Shown one piece after another: positions 43,227 through 53,400 of a stretch of DNA of 64,000 nucleotides. A program made the position numbers and the translations under genes. Position 1 is the first letter of the stretch, and every line of letters begins with the position of its first letter. The DNA lies in assembly GCA_032358255.1 (NCBI GenBank), contig JAULBX010000002.1:620001-684000 (forward strand). The letters are read 5' to 3'. The notes under the pieces are model-generated. The model was not told the DNA's origin, ran no database searches, and saw only the letters and a list, made by a program, of their open reading frames with translations. The DNA comes from Heterotrichella gracilis (taxonomy: Eukaryota; Sar; Xanthophyceae; Tribonematales; Xanthonemataceae).

Positions 43227-45247
43227 TTAATATTGTAATTGAATAAATCCTCTCATGATAGTTTGATCCTGATCGCCAAGATCTAAAATATAAAAGTAGG
43301 TTGCTGTTGGTAATTTATTAGACCCTGTTTTACCATTTGCGTTTGGCGATCCATCCCAATCATTCTTGTATGGCTTGGCAAAATAAACCTGGTTACCCCA
43401 ACGGTTAAAGATCTGTAAACTATTATTAGGATAGGAATCCAATCCCGTGATCTCGAACACATCGTTATGACCATCACCATTTGGTGTGAACACTTCGGGT
43501 ATATTACCTATTTTATTATTTACTTTTATTACTATCTCTGCCGTTGATGTACAAGCACCATTCATTGATGTTAATACAACCGTGTAAGTTCCCGGTGAGA
43601 AAACATTGGTTGGATTGACCTGTGTTGATGTGCCATTGCCAAAACTCCATGAATAAGTTATAGCGCCTATACTTTGATTCGTGAAGTTCACCGTCAGTGG
43701 CGCAACACCTGATGTTACATCAGGATTAAAGGCCGCTACTACAGAAGTACTGCTTACCGATACCGTTTGTGTGGATGCACATCCTGTAATATTATCTGTT
43801 ACTACTACTGTATAAACTCCTGCGCCATTTACTTCCGGGTTGGCAGTGTTAGAACCGTTAGTTATTGCAGGGCCGCTCCAATTGTATATTACATTGGTGT
43901 TGCTGGCCTGTGCATTTAAAGTAGTTGTGCCCGCTCCACCGCAAGGTAAATTACCTGATGCACTTGCTGTAAAGCTTGGTGTAGTGGTGTTATTGGCAAC
44001 TGCTATAGTTTGTGTTGCTGAACAGCCCGAGTTATTATCTGTAACAGTAACTGTATACGTTCCTGCGTTAGCTGTATTAATGACCGATGAAGTTGCTCCT
44101 GTACTCCAGCTATAAGTTACTGCTCCCGGTGAAGTAGCTGTTAAGCTAACTGTGCTGGTGTTTGGCTGACAACCGATTCCTATACTTGAACTACTTGATA
44201 CGTTTAAGCTTGGTGGTACATTGGTGCCTACTACTGGTACTGTTAATGAAGTAGTACTGCAACCTGTTAAGGTGTTGGTAACCGTTAAGCTGTATGATCC
44301 ATTTTGGTTTACCTGTACGTTAGCATTGTTTGGGCTTCCTACAATACCAGGGCCTGACCATGTATAGGTTAAGTTGGCCGATGGTGTAAAGGTTGGTGCT
44401 ATAGTTACTACTGTATTTGTACAAGATATGTTTTGTGCTGTGGCTGTTCCTGCTACAATGGTTGGTGCTGTTGTTGCATTACCAACGGATACGGTACCGG
44501 TTGATAAACATCCATTGGTAGCTTCTATTACTACTGTATAAATACCCGGAGCACTAAAGCTAACTGCTGCAGTTGAATTAGTGCCCACAATACCAGCAGT
44601 CGGACTCCAGGTATAACCCTGAATAGCAACCGTAGAGGTTAATGCTACTGTTACGTTTGGTGAGGCTGTTAAACAAGTGATGCTTGGGTTAGCGTTACTT
44701 AAACTAAATGTTGGTGCATTGGTATTTGGTGAGACTGTTGCTGTTGCTGCTGCTGCTGAACAGCCATTAGCGCCTGTTGCTATTAATGAGAAGGTGCCTA
44801 CACTTGAGCTGGTTACTTGTGCTGTTGCTGTAGTTGCTCCGCTTAAGATAGATCCTCCCGCAGGGGCTACCCATGAGTAACTCACCGCACCTGTTGCCGA
44901 GCCTGTAATATAGGCCGTTTGTGCCGGACAAGCCAATAACACTGTGCTTGGACTGATATTTACTGCCGTTGGGGCAATTGTATTGGCAACAACGTTTATA
45001 GTTTGTGTACCTACACAACCATTTGATGGGTTAGTCACTGTTACAACATAACTGGTGTTAACTGTTGGGTTAACTGTAATAGATGATGTAGTTGGCCCTA
45101 CACTCCAACTGTAATTAAATACTGCTGCTGTTGGTGTTGGCGCCGTCACGATCGTAGCCGTGGTAACATTACAATTAACCGTATTACTCGCTACCGCATT
45201 GGGCGCAATAGGTGTATTGTTAGCAGATAAATTATACGAAACGGTTG
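43227..45247. repeat. 2.0 kb direct repeat, copy A (3' half of the 43227 adhesin gene)
   Basis: Matches 48381-50401 at a constant offset of 5154 bp. The match starts exactly at the stop codon and ends abruptly at 45247. In the stretches I compared the only difference seen was G at 43257 against A at 48411. Outside this block the two genes diverge. Confidence 0.92.
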
Positions 45248-47870
45248 ATTTACAGTTGTTGCTTGTATTTGTTACTGTTAAGTTATAAGTTCCGGATAAG
45301 CTACCACTCACAGCTGCCGCATTGTTAGCGCCAACAATTCCAGGCCCCGACCAGAAATAAGTTACACCGCTGGATGGGTTAGAAGTTGCAGTTGTGGACA
45401 ATACAGTTGTAGCACAAGTTACTGTTCCTGATGGTGATGATAAACTAACGGTTGGCGAGTTGACGTCAGGAATAACTGTGTAGGTTAATGAAGTTGTACA
45501 TCCAGTTACAGGGTGTGCGGATATTAATACATAAGTAGTAGCTGTTGTTACTGCTACTGTTGAAGCATTAACCCCGCTTGCAAAACCACCGCCTGATGAT
45601 GTCCATGTATAAGTGCTACCGCCCGGATTAGAATTCCCCGTTAAGGCTACACTCGTTGCTCCACAAACCAAATTTGCTGTTTGACTAGTTGCAGATAAAG
45701 TTGGCGTTACTAAATTAGAAGTAATGTTTACGGTTGCTGCTGATGTTGATGTACAACCATTGCTGGTGCTGGTTACCGACAAAGCATATATTGCTGGTGA
45801 ACTCACGTTAGCATTATTATTATTTGCGGATCCAACAATTGTTCCGCCAGTCCATGTATATGTTACACCCGATGCCGGACCGCCCGTAACATTTACCGTT
45901 GGGTTGTTACATGTAATAACAGGCGTAGTATTTATTACTGCTACAGGTTTTACTGTTTGCGTAGTTACCGTAACAATGTTAGTGTTTGTGCAGCTATTGA
46001 TACTGTTAGTTACATTTAGTGTATAGGTTCCGCCACCACTTCCGCTCGCTGCAGCTGAATTAACACCGCTGCTGATAGATGATCCGGCAGGGGCAACCCA
46101 TGTGTAGGTTACACCAGATGTTGCGGAATTTAAATTTACTGCATTGCTTGCGCAGGTAACTGTGCCTGTACTTGTTGCATTGGGTATACCTTGAACAGTA
46201 TTTATCACTGCTGCTATTACACTGGTTGATGAACAACCGTTAATGGTATTTAATACTGTTACTGAATAAGTTCCTGAGTTCGATCCTGTTGCTGCAGCCG
46301 AATTAACACCCGCTGTAATTGCGGCACCAGCCGGTGCTGTCCAGGTATAAGTTTGTCCACCTACATTTGGTGTATTTAAATTGATAAACATGTTTCCACA
46401 AGTTACCGATCCTGTTGTTGAAGGAGAATTTGTTACTGCTGTATTTTGCGAAACAGCAACTGTTGCGGTAGCCTGACAACCGTTAGATACATCCGTAACA
46501 GTTGAAACATAATTTCCCGGTTGATTAACAATAGGATTAGATGTTGCAGCTCCACTAACTATTCCGGGGCCGGTCCAGCTGTAGTTCATGCCTGCCGTTG
46601 CTGTAACAGCAGCATTTGTAGTGAGTGTACTACAGGTTAATAAATTGGGTGTTATTGTTGCTGGTACAGGGGCAGTAGTGTTTACTACTACAGCAACTGA
46701 TGTAATAGTAGACGGACAACTGGCAGGGGCTGCACTGGTAACAATTAAATTATAAGTGCCGGCTAATATTACTGAAGGAGTTGCCGTTGCTCCACCCGCG
46801 ACTATCCCGCCAACAGGGCCACTCCAGCTATAGGAGCCTCCTCCGCTTCCCGACAACACAGTCATAGTGTTGGCACAAGTAATACTCTTTGTAGGACCTG
46901 CATTTGCAACAGGTGTCGGATTCACCGTTAAATTTTGTATTGCTGTACTACCACATTGAGGCGTGATACCTACAGTATAAGTTATAGGAAAAGTTCCGGG
47001 GCCGGCAAGTGCAGGGCAAAATGAGTTAGTTGTAATTCCGGAGCCGGTAAAGGTTCCGCTCGGCGTGCCACTTACCTGTGGATTTAAATTTATGCAGACG
47101 CCGCTTTGACATTGTTGCGCAATGGCTGTCCAGTTTGCATTATAAGGATTTGTTATTTGAAGTGTTCGTGTTGCCGTTGCCGTACATACATTTTGACTAT
47201 TGAAAAAATAAGTAATGGTATATGTTCCCGCCGTCATTTGGTATGTATCTAAATACAAATAACCCGCAGCAGAAGTAATGGATGCAGTGCTTGGCAAAGA
47301 TGGTGTAACCGAAAACGCAACAGTACCAATAGCCGAGTTAGCAGGAATATTAACAGGCTGACAGGTATTTGGTGAAGCGTTGTTCCAAATACCAGAAGCT
47401 AAAACAACATTACTGTAACAGCTAGATACTGTATAATTGAATGCTCCTGCTACTGCCGTATTACACAAACTATAACTGTGCGACTGCGTTGGATTTACTC
47501 CGGCTAACGCAAAAGAGTAACTCGAACTGTTTGGGATGGCTGTATAGCAAGGCGCAGGAAATGAACTGCATAAACTCGATATAGCAGTTGTTCCTTGAAA
47601 CATCGTTAATGAATTATTAGTAACCGAATTTGCATTTGTAGTTGAAAATTGGATCTGCATACACGGAAGCGTTGCATTATTTCCCGAGAAAACAGTGACA
47701 GGTGTAATTGCGACAAGGTTAACATAACTACATGTTATTACAGGAGAAAGTGGTGTAAATGTAGTTGCATCGTAAACGCCAAGACTGGGTGTAAAACAGC
47801 CATACTGCGCTTTTATATTATTAAAACTTAGTAAGCCAATAATAAATAATAAGTAAGTTATTTTTTTCAT
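43227..47870 (-). CDS. Giant secreted adhesin with type B T9SS (gliding-motility-associated) C-terminal domain
   Basis: A 1547-residue protein with signal peptide (MKKITYLLFIIGLLSFNNIKAQ). It contains more than a dozen Ig-like/immunoglobulin-fold repeats of about 80 residues with YTWSGP-type and SVTNTxxGC motifs, then one PKD domain (ITYSWSFGNGTSTQVNPT). The type B sorting domain follows: VFTPNGDGHNDVFEI, LQIFNRWGNQVYF, DWDGSPNANGK and TATYFYILDLGD. It lies 24 bp upstream of PorP/SprF. The last 2.0 kb of the gene is nearly identical to that of the gene at 48381. Probable cell-surface adhesin or motility protein. Confidence 0.93.
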   Translation of the reverse strand: MKKITYLLFIIGLLSFNNIKAQYGCFTPSLGVYDATTFTPLSPVITCSYVNLVAITPVTVFSGNNATLPCMQIQFSTTNANSVTNNSLTMFQGTTAISSLCSSFPAPCYTAIPNSSSYSFALAGVNPTQSHSYSLCNTAVAGAFNYTVSSCYSNVVLASGIWNNASPNTCQPVNIPANSAIGTVAFSVTPSLPSTASITSAAGYLYLDTYQMTAGTYTITYFFNSQNVCTATATRTLQITNPYNANWTAIAQQCQSGVCINLNPQVSGTPSGTFTGSGITTNSFCPALAGPGTFPITYTVGITPQCGSTAIQNLTVNPTPVANAGPTKSITCANTMTVLSGSGGGSYSWSGPVGGIVAGGATATPSVILAGTYNLIVTSAAPASCPSTITSVAVVVNTTAPVPATITPNLLTCSTLTTNAAVTATAGMNYSWTGPGIVSGAATSNPIVNQPGNYVSTVTDVSNGCQATATVAVSQNTAVTNSPSTTGSVTCGNMFINLNTPNVGGQTYTWTAPAGAAITAGVNSAAATGSNSGTYSVTVLNTINGCSSTSVIAAVINTVQGIPNATSTGTVTCASNAVNLNSATSGVTYTWVAPAGSSISSGVNSAAASGSGGGTYTLNVTNSINSCTNTNIVTVTTQTVKPVAVINTTPVITCNNPTVNVTGGPASGVTYTWTGGTIVGSANNNNANVSSPAIYALSVTSTSNGCTSTSAATVNITSNLVTPTLSATSQTANLVCGATSVALTGNSNPGGSTYTWTSSGGGFASGVNASTVAVTTATTYVLISAHPVTGCTTSLTYTVIPDVNSPTVSLSSPSGTVTCATTVLSTTATSNPSSGVTYFWSGPGIVGANNAAAVSGSLSGTYNLTVTNTSNNCKSTVSYNLSANNTPIAPNAVASNTVNCNVTTATIVTAPTPTAAVFNYSWSVGPTTSSITVNPTVNTSYVVTVTNPSNGCVGTQTINVVANTIAPTAVNISPSTVLLACPAQTAYITGSATGAVSYSWVAPAGGSILSGATTATAQVTSSSVGTFSLIATGANGCSAAAATATVSPNTNAPTFSLSNANPSITCLTASPNVTVALTSTVAIQGYTWSPTAGIVGTNSTAAVSFSAPGIYTVVIEATNGCLSTGTVSVGNATTAPTIVAGTATAQNISCTNTVVTIAPTFTPSANLTYTWSGPGIVGSPNNANVQVNQNGSYSLTVTNTLTGCSTTSLTVPVVGTNVPPSLNVSSSSSIGIGCQPNTSTVSLTATSPGAVTYSWSTGATSSVINTANAGTYTVTVTDNNSGCSATQTIAVANNTTTPSFTASASGNLPCGGAGTTTLNAQASNTNVIYNWSGPAITNGSNTANPEVNGAGVYTVVVTDNITGCASTQTVSVSSTSVVAAFNPDVTSGVAPLTVNFTNQSIGAITYSWSFGNGTSTQVNPTNVFSPGTYTVVLTSMNGACTSTAEIVIKVNNKIGNIPEVFTPNGDGHNDVFEITGLDSYPNNSLQIFNRWGNQVYFAKPYKNDWDGSPNANGKTGSNKLPTATYFYILDLGDQDQTIMRGFIQLQY

Positions 47871-47878
47871 GTTTTTAA

Positions 47879-48220
47879 TTACTCAGTTATTATTACATTT
47901 TTTTTATCTGCTTTAACAAAAGAAGGATTTTGCTTTAACCATGCGTTAACAGTTTCAACATACTTTGCTTTATCAGAATAAGTTGTTGATGTAGGAAAAG
48001 TGTTTGGGATTGTATTATTTACTAATACATCTGTTAACTTGTTTTCTAATCCAAAATATTCAGATACCTGAATGGTAGTATTACTTCTAATCTTTTCCAT
48101 TTCCAAGGCCTTCAGGTATTGAGGATTGTCTTTAATATCTTTTGGGCGCTCATGTGCCGTTTGTGAAAATGCACAAACAGATAAAAAAATGAAGAGGAAA
48201 CAGAGGTTAATTTTTTTCAT
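47879..48220 (-). CDS. Small exported protein of unknown function
   Basis: The ATG at 48220 (MKKINLCFLFIFLSVCAFSQ) gives 113 residues with a clear signal peptide and a mature part of about 93 residues. The mature part is mostly helical and polar, with a Trp near the end (NAWLKQNPSFV) and no cysteine. There is no T9SS sorting domain. It stands 8 bp before the giant adhesin gene and so leads an operon: small exported protein, adhesin, PorP/SprF, OmpA/PD40. It might be a periplasmic partner of adhesin export. I do not recognise the family. Confidence 0.75.
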   Translation of the reverse strand: MKKINLCFLFIFLSVCAFSQTAHERPKDIKDNPQYLKALEMEKIRSNTTIQVSEYFGLENKLTDVLVNNTIPNTFPTSTTYSDKAKYVETVNAWLKQNPSFVKADKKNVIITE

Positions 48221-48242
48221 TGTTATCTTGAAATTTTGATTC

Positions 48243-48264
48243 ACGAAAATAGTAAAAAAAACGG
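48243..48264 (-). promoter_or_regulatory. 22 bp control-region block, copy 1 (contains TATTTTCG)
   Basis: Identical to 53471-53492, in front of the other adhesin gene. On the minus strand it contains a T8 run and TACTATTTTCG, a near match to the -7 box. It lies 22 bases before the ATG at 48220. Confidence 0.6.
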
Positions 48265-48294
48265 CATGGCAACGCTATATTATTGATTAACACC

Positions 48295-48314
48295 ACTCTA
48301 ATTCAATTTAGAGT
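48295..48314. promoter_or_regulatory. Inverted repeat ACTCTAA-N6-TTAGAGT, copy 1
   Basis: Perfect seven-base arms around a six-base centre. The inner 14 bases (48298-48311) recur at 53526-53539, each time starting 55 bases from the start of the 22 bp block. Confidence 0.55.
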
Positions 48315-48380
48315 TTAAATTTTAACATAATCGTCGAAAAAAAATATTCTCTTTCAGCCTTCATATACATTACTAAAAAA

Positions 48381-50401
48381 TTAATATTGTAATTGAATAA
48401 ATCCTCTCATAATAGTTTGATCCTGATCGCCAAGATCTAAAATATAAAAGTAGGTTGCTGTTGGTAATTTATTAGACCCTGTTTTACCATTTGCGTTTGG
48501 CGATCCATCCCAATCATTCTTGTATGGCTTGGCAAAATAAACCTGGTTACCCCAACGGTTAAAGATCTGTAAACTATTATTAGGATAGGAATCCAATCCC
48601 GTGATCTCGAACACATCGTTATGACCATCACCATTTGGTGTGAACACTTCGGGTATATTACCTATTTTATTATTTACTTTTATTACTATCTCTGCCGTTG
48701 ATGTACAAGCACCATTCATTGATGTTAATACAACCGTGTAAGTTCCCGGTGAGAAAACATTGGTTGGATTGACCTGTGTTGATGTGCCATTGCCAAAACT
48801 CCATGAATAAGTTATAGCGCCTATACTTTGATTCGTGAAGTTCACCGTCAGTGGCGCAACACCTGATGTTACATCAGGATTAAAGGCCGCTACTACAGAA
48901 GTACTGCTTACCGATACCGTTTGTGTGGATGCACATCCTGTAATATTATCTGTTACTACTACTGTATAAACTCCTGCGCCATTTACTTCCGGGTTGGCAG
49001 TGTTAGAACCGTTAGTTATTGCAGGGCCGCTCCAATTGTATATTACATTGGTGTTGCTGGCCTGTGCATTTAAAGTAGTTGTGCCCGCTCCACCGCAAGG
49101 TAAATTACCTGATGCACTTGCTGTAAAGCTTGGTGTAGTGGTGTTATTGGCAACTGCTATAGTTTGTGTTGCTGAACAGCCCGAGTTATTATCTGTAACA
49201 GTAACTGTATACGTTCCTGCGTTAGCTGTATTAATGACCGATGAAGTTGCTCCTGTACTCCAGCTATAAGTTACTGCTCCCGGTGAAGTAGCTGTTAAGC
49301 TAACTGTGCTGGTGTTTGGCTGACAACCGATTCCTATACTTGAACTACTTGATACGTTTAAGCTTGGTGGTACATTGGTGCCTACTACTGGTACTGTTAA
49401 TGAAGTAGTACTGCAACCTGTTAAGGTGTTGGTAACCGTTAAGCTGTATGATCCATTTTGGTTTACCTGTACGTTAGCATTGTTTGGGCTTCCTACAATA
49501 CCAGGGCCTGACCATGTATAGGTTAAGTTGGCCGATGGTGTAAAGGTTGGTGCTATAGTTACTACTGTATTTGTACAAGATATGTTTTGTGCTGTGGCTG
49601 TTCCTGCTACAATGGTTGGTGCTGTTGTTGCATTACCAACGGATACGGTACCGGTTGATAAACATCCATTGGTAGCTTCTATTACTACTGTATAAATACC
49701 CGGAGCACTAAAGCTAACTGCTGCAGTTGAATTAGTGCCCACAATACCAGCAGTCGGACTCCAGGTATAACCCTGAATAGCAACCGTAGAGGTTAATGCT
49801 ACTGTTACGTTTGGTGAGGCTGTTAAACAAGTGATGCTTGGGTTAGCGTTACTTAAACTAAATGTTGGTGCATTGGTATTTGGTGAGACTGTTGCTGTTG
49901 CTGCTGCTGCTGAACAGCCATTAGCGCCTGTTGCTATTAATGAGAAGGTGCCTACACTTGAGCTGGTTACTTGTGCTGTTGCTGTAGTTGCTCCGCTTAA
50001 GATAGATCCTCCCGCAGGGGCTACCCATGAGTAACTCACCGCACCTGTTGCCGAGCCTGTAATATAGGCCGTTTGTGCCGGACAAGCCAATAACACTGTG
50101 CTTGGACTGATATTTACTGCCGTTGGGGCAATTGTATTGGCAACAACGTTTATAGTTTGTGTACCTACACAACCATTTGATGGGTTAGTCACTGTTACAA
50201 CATAACTGGTGTTAACTGTTGGGTTAACTGTAATAGATGATGTAGTTGGCCCTACACTCCAACTGTAATTAAATACTGCTGCTGTTGGTGTTGGCGCCGT
50301 CACGATCGTAGCCGTGGTAACATTACAATTAACCGTATTACTCGCTACCGCATTGGGCGCAATAGGTGTATTGTTAGCAGATAAATTATACGAAACGGTT
50401 G
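48381..50401. repeat. 2.0 kb direct repeat, copy B (3' half of the 48381 adhesin gene)
   Basis: Partner of 43227-45247. The identical block ends at 50401, where copy A reads ACGGTTGATT and copy B ACGGTTGTGT. Upstream of this, both genes still encode similar repeats but with many silent differences. Confidence 0.92.
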
Positions 50402-53400
50402 TGTTACAATTATTACTGGTATTAGTAACCGTTAAATTATATACTCCTGCAAGACTTCCACTAACCACAGCGGTGTTATTGGCGCCTACAATTCCGGGGC
50501 CGGTCCATGCGTAAGTAACACCGGTAGAAGGATTAGATGTTACGGTAGTTGTTTGAATCGGGTTTGCGCAAGTAATAGTTCCGTTAGATGCAGAAGCTGT
50601 TACAGTTGGTTGATTTACTGAAGGAGTAACAGTGTAAACTAAAGAAGAGACACAGCCCGTTAAAGGATGCGTTGAGTTTAATGTATACGTGGTAGTGCCA
50701 TTAACTGCTACTGTAGAGTTGTTAACGCCACTCGAAAAACCTCCTGATGATGCCCATGTATAAGTGCTTCCCGCAGGTGTTGCAGTACCGCTAAGTATCA
50801 CAACGCTGCTTGTACCGCAACCCGAGGCTGCTGTTTGACTGCCTAAAGCTGTTATAACAGGCGTTGTTAAGTTAGATGTAATGTTTACGGTTGCTGCTGA
50901 CGTTGATGTACAACCGTTACTAGTACTTGTTACTGCTAATGAATATACACCAGCAGCATTAACATTTGCATTAGCAGTATTTGTTCCACCAACAACAGAT
51001 GGGCCCGTCCACGTATATGTAACACCACTTGCAGGTGAACCATTGATTGTAACTGTTGACGGATTACACATAACAACAGGCGTAGTATTTATTACTGCTA
51101 CAGGTTTTACTGTTTGCGTAGTTACTGTAACAACATTTGAATTAAGACAACCATTTACTGTACTAGTAATATTTAAAGTATAAGTTCCACCGCCACTTCC
51201 GCTGGCAGCAGCTGAGTTAACACCACTGCTGATAGATGACCCTGCCGGGGCAACCCATGTGTAAGTTACACCAGAAGTTGCCGAATTTAAATTTACTGCA
51301 TTGCTCGCGCAGGTCACTGTGCCAGTACTTGTAGCGTTTGGCACACCCGTCGTATTACTTACACTTGGTGAAATTGCTGCACTTATCGTACAACCATTTG
51401 CAGGGTTTAATGCTAAAGCTGTGTATGAGCCGGCTCCCGAAATGTTTGCCGTTGGAGTGCCCTGACCTGAAGTAATAGAGCCTCCTCCCGGTGGTGTCCA
51501 TGTATAATTGTAACCGGGTTGATTGCCCGAAACTACGGCATTATTGTTTGTACATGTTATTGCACCTGATGTGCTTAAAGAAATGCTTACTGTGGTATTT
51601 TGTGGTACGGCAACTGTTGCGGTACTCTGGCAACCGTTACCTGAAGAATTCGTAACTGTTACAACATAATTACCCGGAACGTTTACCAACGCTGATGACG
51701 TTGCGCCACCACTAACAACACCGGGACCTGACCAACTGTAACTCATACCCGCTGTTGCTGTAACAGCAGCGTTAACAGAAAGTGTAGCGCAATTAATGGG
51801 GTTAGCTGCAATAGTACTTGCGACTGGTGCAACAGTATTAAAACCAACTGCTACAGTAGAGGCCGCTGACGAACAAGCTCCACTTGTAACGATCAAACTA
51901 TATACACCACTCTGATTAACTACCGGATTTGCACTTGTTCCACCGGAAACAATACCCGGACCGCTCCACGCATAAGTTCCGCCACCGCTACCAGCTAAAG
52001 TTGTTGTAGTTGGTGCGCAAGTAATACTTTGTGTCGGACCCGCGTTTGCTATTGGCAATGGTGTAAAATTAAGTGTTCTTGTAACCGTATAAGCACATAA
52101 AGCACCTTGTGGGGGCGTAATAGCACAGGTATAAGTAGCTGAAGTATTTACAGTAACTGTTTGTGTAGTAAGTCCTGTTACTCCCGGTCCACTCCATAAA
52201 TATGTTCCGCCCTGAACAGCGGGCGCAGTAAAAGTAACCGATGAACCGGCGCACGGCGATAAATTTGAAGCATCGATATCTAACGGTCCGCAGATTGCAT
52301 CAACATAAGCATAACCCATATGCGCTCCGGCAGTACAACCTGCTGCTACAAAGGAAATTTTTACGTTTTGTCCAATGTATGGTGTAAGGTTAATACTATT
52401 AGATGTCCAGTTTTTATAATAAAGAATACTGTTATCATAGGTATTTACAAAACCTGAATTTGTAAATCCAACCGGCGGCAAACCTGCCGGCGCCTGAACA
52501 TAATATTGGGTACAGGCAGATAATACTGTTCCTGCAACGTCGGTTACATAAACGTGAAAATAAGGTTGATTTCCGGCTGTATGACCACCGTCATTTAAGA
52601 TAACCGCGTAATCGTATGATAACAAGGCATTAGCCGCAGAAACTAAAACTGTTTTTTCTATTTTTTCACCATTAGAATAAGAACCAAAGGTCCAATAAGC
52701 TCCGGTGCAACCATAACCATATCCATCAGAAACGTTAATTGAGAAGCCGCCTACCCTTGCTGAAGCCACGCCACCATTGGGATCAAGACCTGGAAACAAT
52801 CCAATTGGGTCATTTCCGTAAGCAGCAGTAATTAAATTCACGTCATTACAACTATAAATATTTTGATTTGTACTTGTAAAACCGGGACCTAAAAGTGTTA
52901 AGTTAGCATTAGAGTTTTGATTTTCTCCGCTGGTGATTGTCCATCCACCAAAATTACTGTCTTCAAAATCTATATTTCCACAAATGCTGGCCATGGTTTG
53001 CACAACAGCTCCACCTTTAGCTGCGGTATTTAAAAATTCATAACCCGGAAGAAAAGTTAAATTATATTTTGCTTTAACATAGTCAATTTCTTTTCTGTTC
53101 ATTACTGCTTTAAACTCCGATAACAGTTTAAATCCATCCGCAAAAATCTCGTTCTTTGCTTTATCAAAATTAAACCCCCCTAAACTATCCCCTCTAAAAA
53201 ACAAGCAAGAAGCTTTAAGATCTTCTGAACTAAGATTATTAGCAAATGTCCCTCTTGATGCCTGTTGACCATGGCCAATAGCGCCTGAAATAAAAGGAGT
53301 ACTGTTATTTGGGGAAACGGTACTTTTTGATCTCATCAATTTATCCTGAATTAATTTGTAAGGATCTTGATTGGTTTGCTGGGCAAATGAAAAGCTTGCA

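Noticed and set aside
43840-44115. Open frames on the plus strand at 43840 and, identically, 48994
   Set aside because: They are shadows of the adhesin repeat block; the same peptide appears twice only because the DNA is duplicated.
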